Shown: in pieces, positions 9,432 to 19,524 of the stretch
How positions within the stretch are numbered: position 1 is the stretch's first letter
Layout: each line of letters begins with the position of its first letter
DNA from: Rickettsia sp.
GTDB taxonomy: Bacteria; Pseudomonadota; Alphaproteobacteria; Rickettsiales; Rickettsiaceae
Direction of reading: 5' to 3'
Length of the DNA stretch: 38,301 bases
Assembly: GCA_020048975.1 (NCBI GenBank)
Contig: JAIFLQ010000036.1
Location: 1-38,301 of the forward strand
Notes under the pieces: generated by a model
Seen by the model: only the letters and a program-made list of their open reading frames with translations
Told to the model about the DNA's origin: nothing
Database searches by the model: none
Made by a program: the position numbers and the translations under genes

Positions 9432-10859
9432 ATGGCATTAGATGTTCTTATAATAGATGATGAGATGGATATCAGAGATATAATATCTGATATCTTAAAG
9501 GACGAAGGGTTTTCTAGTAGAACAGCTGCAAATAGCACGCAGGCTTTTAAAGCAATAGCAGAAAAAACACCAAATGCTGTAATACTTGATATTTGGTTAC
9601 AAGGCAGTGAACTCGATGGTCTAGGAATTTTAGAGATAATAAAAAAACAATATCCTCTTATGCCTGTTATAGTAATTAGTGGACATGGTACTATTGAAAC
9701 AGCTGTAAGTGCTATTAAAATGGGAGCATATGATTATTTAGAAAAACCATTTACTCATGATAAGATAATTATCTTGTTAAAAAGAGCTTGTGAAGCCTCA
9801 AAACTAAGGAGAGAAAATATAGATTTAAGGTCCAAGGTGATTGATAAAACGGAGTTTGTTGGAACCTCTTCTGTTATTACCAGACTTAAAGGGGAAATTG
9901 AGAAAGTAGCGCCAACTTCTGGAAGAGTTATGATTCATGGTGGTATTGGTAGTGGTAAGGAGCTAACAGCAAGGTTAATTCATAAAAAATCGAAGAGAGC
10001 AAGTGGATCATTTATAGTTTTTAGCCCTACTTCCATGTCAGCAAGCAAGATGCAACAAGAATTATTTGGTGACGAAGAAAAGCAAGAACTGGGAAATGTT
10101 TTTGATAAAAGAATTAGTGTGCTTGAAGCGGCTCACAATGGTACTTTGTATATAGATGAAGTTGGTGACTTGCCAATGGTTATACAAAATAAATTACTTA
10201 AGTTTCTAAAAGATCAGACTTTAGTAAAAGGTAATAACAAAGTGGTAAAATTAGACATAAGATTTATCACTTCCTCGACTAAAGATTTGCAGGCAGAAAT
10301 TACTCAAGGTAGGTTTAGGCAAGATTTATATTTTAGGCTTAATGTTGTTCCGCTTTGTGTAACAGATTTATCTGAGAGAAAGGAAGATATTCCGCTTTTA
10401 GTTAAGTATTTTATTAAGCAACTGTCAAAATTTTCTGGCTTGAAAGAAAGAGAGTTTTCGGATGAAGCGGTAGCAGCTTTGCAAGCCTATAATTGGCCAG
10501 GTAATGTTAGGCAACTTAGAAATGTTATTGAGTGGACTTTGATAATGAATCCGCCAGTAGCTGGAACTATAGAAAAAATAAAATCAGATATGTTGCCTCA
10601 AGAAGTAATAAATAATAGCGTGAATATCTCCAAGCCTGATAATAATTTAGATATGATGTCTATGCCGCTGCGTGAAGCAAGAGAAGTTTTTGAAAGGCAA
10701 TATTTATCAGCGCAGATGAACAGATTTAATAATAATATATCTAAAACTTCTACTTTTGTTGGCATGGAAAGATCTGCTTTGCATAGGAAACTTAAGATGT
10801 TAAGTATTCATGCAGCCAATAAGTTGACGGATCTAGAAAAAGATCTAGAGTTGGCTTAG
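9432..10859 (+). CDS. ntrX: Response regulator NtrX (AAA+ NtrC-family, GAFTGA loop absent)
   Basis: 475 aa; receiver '[13 protein letters not shown]...VILDIWL', AAA+ Walker A 'GGIGSGKE', Walker B '[12 protein letters not shown]', C-terminal Fis-type HTH; directly after ntrY. Confidence 0.93.
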   Translation: MALDVLIIDDEMDIRDIISDILKDEGFSSRTAANSTQAFKAIAEKTPNAVILDIWLQGSELDGLGILEIIKKQYPLMPVIVISGHGTIETAVSAIKMGAYDYLEKPFTHDKIIILLKRACEASKLRRENIDLRSKVIDKTEFVGTSSVITRLKGEIEKVAPTSGRVMIHGGIGSGKELTARLIHKKSKRASGSFIVFSPTSMSASKMQQELFGDEEKQELGNVFDKRISVLEAAHNGTLYIDEVGDLPMVIQNKLLKFLKDQTLVKGNNKVVKLDIRFITSSTKDLQAEITQGRFRQDLYFRLNVVPLCVTDLSERKEDIPLLVKYFIKQLSKFSGLKEREFSDEAVAALQAYNWPGNVRQLRNVIEWTLIMNPPVAGTIEKIKSDMLPQEVINNSVNISKPDNNLDMMSMPLREAREVFERQYLSAQMNRFNNNISKTSTFVGMERSALHRKLKMLSIHAANKLTDLEKDLELA

Positions 10860-10942
10860 TTGTGAGTTATCTTTTTTAATTGTGTGTGGGTAAGTTATAG
10901 ATTGTTATTATCTATTATTAATAGTTACTCTGGTTGGGTTTT

Positions 10943-12685
10943 ATGAAAAAATTAATTTCTTTATCGTTTTTATTGTTAATGATAGCTTGCAGTGAAGATA
11001 GTGTTCGCAGTAATGGTGTTTTATCTGAATCAGAGAATGATAAAATAAGGGAGTACATATCGTTACGCACAGAGCAAAAACAAAGTGTCGATATAAAAAG
11101 TAAATTTGGTACTAATTTAAAAGGTGCAAAATTAACGGGAGCTAATTTATCTGGTTCTGATTTATCAGGCGTAGATTTTTCTGGAGCAGAAATAGCTAGA
11201 GTAGATTTTTCTGGTTGTAACTTAAATAACGTAGACTTTCGTGGTGCAACGATTCAGGAAAGCGATTTTTCTGGGGTTGTTTTTAATGGATTTGCAGCTG
11301 AAAATGTTGATTTTCAAGCTTCTATATTTAATAAATCAAAATTTATAAATTCAAACTTTTCACATTGTAATTTTGAAGAAGCTGAGTTTACGGGGGCTAT
11401 AGTTCAAGATTCGAAATTTGACAAGGTGAATTTATCCAAGGCAACTATTCAAGATGTTATAATTGAGAATTCTAATTTCCAGAAAGCTAATTTACTATTT
11501 TCGACTTTTACTAATGTTAACATTAAGAATACAGCTTTTTTTGGTGTTGATCTTAGAAAAACAATAATGTCCAAGGTAACAGCACATGGTTGTAGTTTTG
11601 AATCTTCAGATTTAAGTGAAGTTCATTCTACAGATGGAAACTTTACAAACAATGATTTTAGTCAAGCTATTCTTGATGACTCTAAGTTTACTGGTGAGAC
11701 AAAGTTTACCTCCTGTTTGTTTCCGTATGCTTCATTTAAGAGAACATTGCTTGATAAAGTATCAATTAACAATTGCAACATGAAGGATGTGGCTTTTACT
11801 TCTTCAATTATTAAGGATAGTAGAATTCAAGATACATTTTTGGACAATGTCAAATTGACTGGATCTGAGATTTCTAATTTATACATGGATAATGTATCGA
11901 TTCCAAACGGAGATTTTGATAAAGTATCTCTAAAAGACTTTAAAGTTTTAAATTCTAATTTTAATAATGTTCGTTTTTCAAATAACACTATAAATAAAAC
12001 AGAGTTTATTAAGGTGAGTTTGATTCAGGCTTTTTTTGAAAATTATAATATAGAAGATTCTTCGTTTAAAAATTCGGACTTAAGTAAAGTGATTTTTATA
12101 GGAGCAAATATTAAAAGAACTGATTTTACAACAAGTCGACTTGATAAAATAGCTTTAATAAATTCTAATTTAGAAGAAGTAGTATTTAACAATTCCCCAG
12201 TTAATAATTCTCAAATTAGGGATGTATCTAATGTTGCAACAGTGGTTATTAATTCACCTTTTTTGCATAATATTTTAATTAATAATAAAGGCTTAGTAAA
12301 TATGACTATCGGAGATGCTTATAACTCAATGGAAGATCTGGTTGCTAGTCGTGATTTATCAAATTTAAATATGGCTTATATGGATTTTTCAAAACTAGAA
12401 GTAAAACAAGTGATATTTAGTGGGTCTATTCTCCAAGGAGTTAAAATGGTAGAATCTAAGTTCATTAGTTGTCTGTTCAAGGATGTAGACTTTAGTAAAG
12501 CTGATTTGTCTAAAGCTGATTTGTCTGGATCGGAAATAACTGATGTTAATTTAAAAAACGCTACTTTGAGTGAAACAGATTTAAGTTCAACAAAATTAAA
12601 TAATCTTGATTTTAGAAGATCTTTTGTTACTAATATAAACACTAAAAATGCAGTGTTAGTTTCTGTGACTGGCCTTGGTAATTAA
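10943..12685 (+). CDS. Pentapeptide-repeat lipoprotein
   Basis: Start refined to ATG after the TTG in the track; signal peptide with lipobox 'LLLMIAC'; extensive A(N/D)LXX / XFXXX pentapeptide repeats over ~550 aa. Confidence 0.92.
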   Translation: MKKLISLSFLLLMIACSEDSVRSNGVLSESENDKIREYISLRTEQKQSVDIKSKFGTNLKGAKLTGANLSGSDLSGVDFSGAEIARVDFSGCNLNNVDFRGATIQESDFSGVVFNGFAAENVDFQASIFNKSKFINSNFSHCNFEEAEFTGAIVQDSKFDKVNLSKATIQDVIIENSNFQKANLLFSTFTNVNIKNTAFFGVDLRKTIMSKVTAHGCSFESSDLSEVHSTDGNFTNNDFSQAILDDSKFTGETKFTSCLFPYASFKRTLLDKVSINNCNMKDVAFTSSIIKDSRIQDTFLDNVKLTGSEISNLYMDNVSIPNGDFDKVSLKDFKVLNSNFNNVRFSNNTINKTEFIKVSLIQAFFENYNIEDSSFKNSDLSKVIFIGANIKRTDFTTSRLDKIALINSNLEEVVFNNSPVNNSQIRDVSNVATVVINSPFLHNILINNKGLVNMTIGDAYNSMEDLVASRDLSNLNMAYMDFSKLEVKQVIFSGSILQGVKMVESKFISCLFKDVDFSKADLSKADLSGSEITDVNLKNATLSETDLSSTKLNNLDFRRSFVTNINTKNAVLVSVTGLGN

Positions 12686-12697
12686 GAAGAAGCGCAA

Positions 12698-13108
12698 ATG
12701 GAAATGGGAAGCAGTGCACAAAACCTGAATGCATCGATTTTGGGAATTGGTACTGACGTAGTGCAAATACCTAGAATAGAGAAACTATATGAAAAATTTG
12801 GAGATAAGTTTTTATATAAAAATTATCATGAACTTGAAATAAAAGAATTTTTTAAACTTAATATAGAAAAAAGATGTTCTTTTTTAGCAAAAAGATTTGC
12901 GGCTAAAGAAGCTGTTTCCAAGGCTTTTGGTATTGGTATTGGTAATAATATAAACTTCAAAGATATCGCAATAGTTAATGATGCCTTAGGAGCGCCAGTT
13001 GCAAAAGTTTTTAATCATTTAGCTGAAGATTTAAGTGGTTATTCTATTCATATTTCTCTTTCAGATGATTATCCAATTGCTATTGCTTTTGCTTTAGTAA
13101 CTAAGTAG
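12698..13108 (+). CDS. acpS: Holo-[acyl-carrier-protein] synthase
   Basis: 'ILGIGTDVVQIPRIEKL', 'FLAKRFAAKEAVSKAFGIGIG' canonical AcpS motifs. Confidence 0.93.
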   Translation: MEMGSSAQNLNASILGIGTDVVQIPRIEKLYEKFGDKFLYKNYHELEIKEFFKLNIEKRCSFLAKRFAAKEAVSKAFGIGIGNNINFKDIAIVNDALGAPVAKVFNHLAEDLSGYSIHISLSDDYPIAIAFALVTK

Positions 13109-13220
13109 AATGACCTTGTTTTTTAGATTTTAAGCGTATGGATGAAATTTCTGTAAAAGCGTATCTTTCAACAATGAAGGAGGGTCTTTTCTTAGAATAT
13201 ATTAAGTATAAATAGTAAAA

Positions 13221-14651
13221 ATGATATTATTAGAGAATAAAAAAAACAAAGGTACACTAGATACTATTCATTTTATAGGTATTGGTGGAATAGGAATGAG
13301 TGGCATAGCCGAAGTTATGCATAATCTTGGATATAAAGTTCAAGGGTCTGATATATCTGCAAATAATAATACCAAAAGATTAATTGATATGGGAGTTCGG
13401 GTGTTTATTGGACACAACGAAATGAATATCACCAATGTATCATATGTAGTTATATCTTCTGCTATAAATGAGGATAATCCTGAGATAAAAGAGGCAATAG
13501 TAAAAAAGATTCCTGTAATCAAAAGAGCTGAAATGCTTGCTGAGCTTATGAGGCTGAAATGTTCTATAGCTGTTTCTGGTTCACATGGTAAAACTACTAC
13601 TACTTCGCTTATAGCTTGTATTTTTGAATCTGCTGGACTTACTCCTACTGTTATCAATGGTGGTATTATTAACCAGAGAATGACAAATGCTTATATAGGA
13701 GAGGGTGATTACTTAATAGCTGAAGCTGATGAGTCTGATGCAACTTTTATCAAGATCCCTTCTACTATTGCAGTTATAACAAACATAGATCCAGAGCATA
13801 TGGATTTTTATAAAGATTTTTCTAGTTTAGTGGATGCTTTTAAGAGTTTTATTACGAACTTACCGTTTTACGGTTTTGCGGTATTATGTGTTGATCATCC
13901 TGTTGTCAGAGATATATCTGTCGCAGTAACTGAACGTCGAATAATTACTTATGGTATAGAGTCTGATGATGCTAATATCAGAGCTTACAATATTAAATCT
14001 GATATTTCCTCTTCTACTTTTGATATAGAAATAAACTTGCCAAATTTGCAAGGTACAACAATAATAGAACAAATTTCAATACCAACTCCTGGGCAACATA
14101 ATGTACTTAATTCACTAGCGGCTATTGCCATTGGTGTGGAGCTTGATTTTGGAATTAAAGCTATTAAAAATGGATTTAAGAATTTTGAAGGTGTCAAGAG
14201 ACGTTTTACCAAAGTGTGTGAATATAATGGGGCGGAAATCATTGATGATTATGCCCATCATCCAGTAGAAATTAAAGCAACTCTGCTAACTGCAAGATCT
14301 ATAGCAGAGAAAAGAAAAAGTAAAGTTATCGCTATTTTTCAACCTCATAGATATTCGAGAGTTAAGGAATTGTTTTATGATTTTACCAAATGTTTTTCAG
14401 ATAGTGACAAGGTATACATGCTTGATATTTACGGTGCTGGAGAAGCTCCAATTGATGGTATAAGTACAGCTGCTTTGATAGAAGAGATGCGTAAATCAGG
14501 ATCGAAACCAGAGTTCATAGCAAACTACGAAGATATTAGCAGTATTATTATGTCTAATGCAAATAAAGGTGATCTTATAGTAATGATGGGAGCTGGTAGT
14601 ATTTCTTCTTGGGCTTATCAATTGCCAAATAAATTTTCAAATATCATATAG
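13221..14651 (+). CDS. murC: UDP-N-acetylmuramate--L-alanine ligase
   Basis: '[17 protein letters not shown]', '[13 protein letters not shown]', '[10 protein letters not shown]'. Confidence 0.97.
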   Translation: MILLENKKNKGTLDTIHFIGIGGIGMSGIAEVMHNLGYKVQGSDISANNNTKRLIDMGVRVFIGHNEMNITNVSYVVISSAINEDNPEIKEAIVKKIPVIKRAEMLAELMRLKCSIAVSGSHGKTTTTSLIACIFESAGLTPTVINGGIINQRMTNAYIGEGDYLIAEADESDATFIKIPSTIAVITNIDPEHMDFYKDFSSLVDAFKSFITNLPFYGFAVLCVDHPVVRDISVAVTERRIITYGIESDDANIRAYNIKSDISSSTFDIEINLPNLQGTTIIEQISIPTPGQHNVLNSLAAIAIGVELDFGIKAIKNGFKNFEGVKRRFTKVCEYNGAEIIDDYAHHPVEIKATLLTARSIAEKRKSKVIAIFQPHRYSRVKELFYDFTKCFSDSDKVYMLDIYGAGEAPIDGISTAALIEEMRKSGSKPEFIANYEDISSIIMSNANKGDLIVMMGAGSISSWAYQLPNKFSNII

Positions 14652-14656
14652 TTTCT

Positions 14657-15544
14657 ATGGATTTTCAGTTAATTAAAGGGATATGTAAGAGAGATTATAA
14701 CTTAAAACATCTAACTTGGCTTAAAGTTGGGGGTAATGCAGATGTGTTTTTTAAACCAGAAAACACTGATGATCTTTTAGTATTTTTGAAAGAAAATAAA
14801 AGTAGCTTTCCTGTTACGGTCATTGGAGCTGGTTCTAACTTGATTATAAGAGACAAAGGTATCGAAGGTGTTGTTATAAAGCTTGGTAGAGGGTTTACGG
14901 ATACAGAGTTTATAGGTGATAGTTTAATTGCAGTAGGCGCGGGATGTTTAAATTTTAATTTGGCAAAATTTTGTCTGGCTAATTCAATTACAGGGTTTGA
15001 GTTTTTGGTTGGAATTCCTGGTACTGTAGGTGGTGGAGTGGCAATGAATGCTGGTTCTTACGGCTCTGAGTTTAAAGATATAGTTGCTTTTGTTGAGGCT
15101 GTAGATAATCAAGGTAATTTCACTACACTATCTGCAAAGGAGATAGGGTTTTCTTATCGTGCTAATTCCTTACCAAAAGATTTAATATTTACTAGAGTTT
15201 TTTTTAATGCTAAAAACAGAAGTGATAAGGAAAAAATAGAACAAAAAATGAAGGAGATAACTTCTATGAGAAACTCTTCTCAGCCAGTTGTTGAAAAAAC
15301 AGGCGGAAGTACTTTTGCTAATCCAGAGGGTTTAAAGGCTTGGGAGTTGATAGACAAGTCTGGTATGCGTGGAAAAAGAGTGGGAGGGGCTCGTATGTCT
15401 GAAATGCATTGTAACTTTATGATTAACTATAACAATGCAACTGCTAGTGACATGGAAAATTTAGGTGAATTAGTTAGAAAGGCTGTCAAAGAAGATAGTG
15501 GAATAGAATTAGAATGGGAAATTAAAAGAATAGGTCGATTGTAG
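14657..15544 (+). CDS. murB: UDP-N-acetylenolpyruvoylglucosamine reductase
   Basis: 'LTWLKVGGNADVFF', 'VIGAGSNLIIRD', 'GIPGTVGGGVAMNAGSYG', 'GSTFANPEG'. Confidence 0.97.
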   Translation: MDFQLIKGICKRDYNLKHLTWLKVGGNADVFFKPENTDDLLVFLKENKSSFPVTVIGAGSNLIIRDKGIEGVVIKLGRGFTDTEFIGDSLIAVGAGCLNFNLAKFCLANSITGFEFLVGIPGTVGGGVAMNAGSYGSEFKDIVAFVEAVDNQGNFTTLSAKEIGFSYRANSLPKDLIFTRVFFNAKNRSDKEKIEQKMKEITSMRNSSQPVVEKTGGSTFANPEGLKAWELIDKSGMRGKRVGGARMSEMHCNFMINYNNATASDMENLGELVRKAVKEDSGIELEWEIKRIGRL

Positions 15545-15547
15545 ATT

Positions 15548-16597
15548 ATGAATAATTTTAAAACTATATATAAAGAAAAGTCGATCGTTGTTGAACTTAA
15601 TTCAATTAGTCAATTGTCCAACATTACTCTAGCTGAGTTTGTGAAGTTAAAAGGTCAATATATTGATCAATTTGATGTGAATCAACATATAGAAAAAAAA
15701 CATGTAGTGGTAATCGGTGGTGGAATGTCTGCTGAGAGAGAGGTTTCTTACATGTCATCAAATGGTATTGTTCGATCAATAATGGAGCTTGGCCATAATG
15801 TAACTTTTGTTGATATGGGAGTAGATATTGCTTTAGTGCTAGCAAAGGTAAAACCTGATGTCGTTTACAATGCACTACATGGTACTTATGGTGAAGATGG
15901 GTGCTTGCCCGGTTTGCTTAATATAATGCATATACCTTACACTGGACCTGGTGTCCTAGCTTCGGCTATTGCTCTTAATAAGAAAAAATCTTGTGAAATT
16001 TTTAAAGCTACTGGAATAGAGATTCCAGAAAGTAAAGTTATCAAAAGAACAGATCATTGCTTGGTTGATCCTATGGAACGACCTTATGTTATTAAGCCTC
16101 TTTCTCAGGGGTCTAGTGTTGGTGTTGAAATTATTTTTGCTGAAGATAAATTCTCTTTTGCCGAATATGATTTTCCATATGGAGATGAAGTTTTAGTTGA
16201 ACAATATATAAAAGGCAGGGAGATGCAAGTAGCTGTACTAAATGGTAGAGCAATTGGAGTTCTTGAAATAAAACTACTAAAAGGTAAGCGTTTTTACGAT
16301 TATGAAACAAAATATACTGAAGGTTTTGCCGAGCACCTTTTGCCAGCACCAGTGCCAGTCGAAGTATATGATAATATAAAAAAATTAGCTGAAAAAGCTT
16401 GTAGTATATTTGATTGTATGGGTATGGTAAGAGTTGAGATGATTTATTCTCCTAAGGAAAATGAGCTATACATGTTAGAGGTTAATACTCACCCTGGCAT
16501 GACGCCGCTATCTATTTGTCCAGAAATTGCTACTTTGGAAAATATGTCCTATAAAGATCTTGTAAAAGAAATACTTGAAGAAGCAAGATTCGAATAA
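15548..16597 (+). CDS. ddl: D-alanine--D-alanine ligase with ~50-aa N-terminal extension
   Basis: '[18 protein letters not shown]', '[20 protein letters not shown]', '[15 protein letters not shown]', '[10 protein letters not shown]'. Confidence 0.96.
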   Translation: MNNFKTIYKEKSIVVELNSISQLSNITLAEFVKLKGQYIDQFDVNQHIEKKHVVVIGGGMSAEREVSYMSSNGIVRSIMELGHNVTFVDMGVDIALVLAKVKPDVVYNALHGTYGEDGCLPGLLNIMHIPYTGPGVLASAIALNKKKSCEIFKATGIEIPESKVIKRTDHCLVDPMERPYVIKPLSQGSSVGVEIIFAEDKFSFAEYDFPYGDEVLVEQYIKGREMQVAVLNGRAIGVLEIKLLKGKRFYDYETKYTEGFAEHLLPAPVPVEVYDNIKKLAEKACSIFDCMGMVRVEMIYSPKENELYMLEVNTHPGMTPLSICPEIATLENMSYKDLVKEILEEARFE

Positions 16598-17415
16598 TGT
16601 CCAAACAAAATAAAGTAACAAAAAATAACAAAGTAAAATTAGGTGTTAGAAGGCGTTTAAGTTTGTATTATGCGCGTTTTATGTTGGTAGTTAAAATCTT
16701 GCTGTTGTTTTTAACTACTCTTTTTTTATTTACCAATTTTTTTCAACTTCAAAAACAAAAAATATTTAACATTTTTGTCGATATTACAGCTGACGCAGGT
16801 TTTGTTCTTGAACATGTAATAATTGAAGGGCAAAGAAATGTTACAGAAAATGATATTATAGAGTCAATAGGAGCTGATCGAGGAATACCAATTTACTCGT
16901 TAAATATAAATGATATTCGAAAAAGAATTGAAGAGAATCCGTGGGTAAAGATAGCTTTAGTTGAGAGGAGATTACCAAACACGCTACATGTAGCTGTTAT
17001 GGAGAGAACACCAATTGCTATTTGGCAATTTAAGCAAAAAATATATATAATTGACGAGGAAGGTAATCGAATAACTTCAAAAGATATAGAAAAATTTGCT
17101 GATTTAATTCATGTTGTTGGTCAAGATGCAAATGTATATGCTCGAGGACTTATTGAAGAGCTAGAGAGACATCCATCTTTGAGTAAGAAAGTTATTTCAG
17201 CTGTACGCTATGGCCAGAGAAGATGGGATTTAAATTTAGAACAAAAAATTAATGTCAAAATGCCAGACAAAGGTTTTAGTGAAGCTTATGATTACTTGCA
17301 TGCGCTTGATAAAAAAGGCAAGTTATTTAACCAGAACTATAAGGTAATTAACTTAAAAGACTCAAGCAAATATTATATCGAAAAATATGATAGTAAAGTC
17401 GATACTAAAGTATAA
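16597..17415 (+). CDS. ftsQ: Cell division protein FtsQ
   Basis: 272 aa; one TM then POTRA-like 'EHVIIEGQRNVTENDIIESIGADRGIPIYSLNINDIRKRIEENPWVKIALVERRLPNTLHVAVMERTPIAIWQ'; directly after ddl. Confidence 0.93.
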   Translation: MSKQNKVTKNNKVKLGVRRRLSLYYARFMLVVKILLLFLTTLFLFTNFFQLQKQKIFNIFVDITADAGFVLEHVIIEGQRNVTENDIIESIGADRGIPIYSLNINDIRKRIEENPWVKIALVERRLPNTLHVAVMERTPIAIWQFKQKIYIIDEEGNRITSKDIEKFADLIHVVGQDANVYARGLIEELERHPSLSKKVISAVRYGQRRWDLNLEQKINVKMPDKGFSEAYDYLHALDKKGKLFNQNYKVINLKDSSKYYIEKYDSKVDTKV

Positions 17416-17475
17416 CTTATAAAAGTTGGCATTGCTAAGCAGCAATATAATTTGGGTTAAATAACTTTTAGCCGC

Positions 17476-17530
17476 TTAATATTTCTTTGCGCTTAGTTAA
17501 TTTTAGTTTATAAATGTAAAGAAATATTAA
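17476..17530. repeat. Inverted repeat (ttaatatttcttt ... aaagaaatattaa), possible terminator or structured RNA downstream of ftsQ
   Basis: 13-bp arms read directly. Confidence 0.55.
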
Positions 17531-17563
17531 TAACCTCCCTTGTGGAATAATTTGTAGATAATT

Positions 17564-17608
17564 CTAAATCAACTACCGACCCTCTAAAGTTGGTAATAGT
17601 TGATTTAG
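17564..17608 (+). terminator. Hairpin ctaaatcaactacc...ggtaatagttgatttag followed by tttt, terminator-like
   Basis: 12-bp perfect outer arms (ctaaatcaacta / tagttgatttag); T run directly after the 3' arm. Confidence 0.5.
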
Positions 17609-17698
17609 TTTTGAAATTTTATCAATAATGAGCAATATTGGATTGCAATTCGCCAATAAAATCTATACTCTCCAGACTAATAATCTTAATAGTATATT

Positions 17699-18340
17699 AT
17701 GTTTTGGCGACTGAGAATTCTTACTTTCTATGCTATATTAGGCTTTTTTGTACTAACGTTTTTTGTATTTTGTTGTGTTCCTATGCATTATCTTAATGCG
17801 GGTTATAACGTTCGATATAAAGTTGCGGAAAGTTTCTCCTATATTTTTGTATTTTTAGCCAAATTTTTATGCGGTATAAGGTATGAAGTAATAGGTATAG
17901 AAAAACTACCAAAAAATGGAAAGCCTCATATTGTTCTTGCTAATCATCAGTCATTTTGGGAAAATCTTTTTATGCAGTTGATTATCCCAAAGCATTCCTG
18001 GGTTATAAAAGAGGAATTATTTGATATTCCTATATTTGGCTGGTGTTTAAGGACAGTTAAGCCTATTGCTGTAGATAGAAGTAATAGCCGCTCAGTGGTG
18101 CAGATTTTAAATGAGGGGCAAAAAAAAATAGAAGAAGGTTTATCTATAATAATGTTCCCAGAAGCTACTAGAGTAAAGATAGATAAAAATGTTAAATTTA
18201 AACCTAGTGCGGCAAAACTCGCAATGAACACAAATGTTCCCATAATTCTAATAGCGCATAATGCTGGGGTTTGTTGGCCAAAGGGATTTTGGTTTAGAAA
18301 ACCAAGGATAGAATTAATAAAGAAAAGGAGATATTGGTAA
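17699..18340 (+). CDS. plsC: 1-acyl-sn-glycerol-3-phosphate acyltransferase, C-terminus probably truncated or frameshifted
   Basis: 'LANHQSFWENLFMQ' (HX4E variant of HX4D), 'IIMFPEATR' (cf. FPEGTR); ends abruptly at 'RKPRIELIKKRRYW'. Confidence 0.82.
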   Translation: MFWRLRILTFYAILGFFVLTFFVFCCVPMHYLNAGYNVRYKVAESFSYIFVFLAKFLCGIRYEVIGIEKLPKNGKPHIVLANHQSFWENLFMQLIIPKHSWVIKEELFDIPIFGWCLRTVKPIAVDRSNSRSVVQILNEGQKKIEEGLSIIMFPEATRVKIDKNVKFKPSAAKLAMNTNVPIILIAHNAGVCWPKGFWFRKPRIELIKKRRYW

Positions 18341-18482
18341 GGAGAGTGGAAGAAGATTACTTATAAGACGAATTAAACTTTATAGGTATCCGCTTGTGCC
18401 CATGGCTTTAAAATGGCTAATTGATTAAAAAACCTTTTATCTTGAGTGGGTTGTTTCCCGTTATCACTAGCTCTTCACCTAC

Positions 18483-18555
18483 GTCATTACGAGCGAATGC
18501 GAAGTGATCTAGTCCTTCTTGTAATGGCCACGTCGCTTACGCTCCTCGCCATGAC
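18483..18555 (-). repeat. Dispersed palindromic repeat, copy B (73 bp, GTCAT...ATGAC termini)
   Basis: gtcattacgagcgaatgcgaagtgatct...atggccacgtcgcttacgctcctcgccatgac; reverse complement of copy A, same orientation as copy C. Confidence 0.85.
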
Positions 18556-18598
18556 GGTTTTTAAACTAATATCTTGAACAGGTACCTTTATAGTTAGC

Positions 18599-19406
18599 TT
18601 ATTTTTTCTCGAATAAAAATTTAAATCCTCTATTCATAGCAGTAGCAACCATACTTACGTGATTTTCAGATTCTATAATTTCTAATTTTGATTTGAAATT
18701 ATCATTTTTTGGTAATGCAGAGTAGAATAAATTTAAATCATTAATCATATTAACATGCTTGTCTTTTTCTAGTGACCCGACTGCAAAGTAAGCTTTAATA
18801 GGAATGGTTTTGTGGATAGTTTAGCATTATCCACGTAGTAAATTCGCCTCCCAAAGAATGTCCACACAGAGCTTTTTCACGAGAAGTTCTAAATGAATGA
18901 TCAATATAAGGAATCAGTTCTTTTTCTATAAAATTTTTGAAATTCTCGCTGCCACCAGTATATTGAGATAGTCCTTTATATTCTCCATCTCCGCTTTCAA
19001 AATCATGTGTACCATCTTTGATTCTAAGCGGCACATAATCCCTTGCTCTATTTAAAGCCCATTGTTTCCAAAAAACTTTTTCAGGCATTTTGGATAAGTT
19101 CTGATTCTGATAACCAATACCAACAATTATAAATGGTTCAATAGTGGTAAAATTTGCTAAACTGTGCAATAAATGATGTGCTAAAGTAAATTCTATGTCT
19201 GGGTCGAGTAAATATAAAACAGGGTAATTTTCATTGTTTTGGTAATATCCTGGAGGAGTGCTAATGAACAATTTGTAGTTAATGCCATTTGATTTTGCAG
19301 AGAAGAACCTTATTTCTGTGTTTGGCAAAAGTACTTGTTTTGTTTGAACTATGCTGCATGACTGTAAAAATAATATCAAAATAAAATGACATATTATTTT
19401 TTTCAT
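18599..19406 (-). pseudogene. Alpha/beta hydrolase (Fes/IroE-type esterase, lipoprotein signal) disrupted by internal deletion and frameshift
   Basis: Intact 5' ORF (18795-19406) with 'GHSLGGEFTTWIMLNYPQ'; a hand-read alternative frame continues 'KTIPIKAYFAVGSLEKDKHVNMINDLNLFYSALPKNDNFKSKLEIIESENHVSMVATAMNRGFKFLFEKK*' to 18599. Confidence 0.8.
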
Positions 19407-19460
19407 ATTAGCTTATGCATTAATTGGGGTGATCGTGTGTGAAACTGCTTAGATATTCCT

Positions 19461-19499
19461 AACCCTATCAACGAACTTGAATCAGTCCTTGATAGGGTT
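19461..19499. repeat. Inverted repeat aaccctatcaa...ttgatagggtt
   Basis: 11-bp perfect arms; downstream of the 19525-19728 gene on the minus strand. Confidence 0.55.
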
Positions 19500-19524
19500 T
19501 AAGTGCTATCTAGCTTATAAAGCC

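Noticed and set aside
13138-13215. 25-codon ORF ([25 protein letters not shown]) between acpS and murC
   Set aside because: Too short, no clear RBS, no recognisable family; could be a leader or relic but unsupported
13340-14242. Minus-strand ORFs inside murC (13340-13657, 13884-14072, 13985-14242)
   Set aside because: Antisense to a well-conserved enzyme; no domain signal
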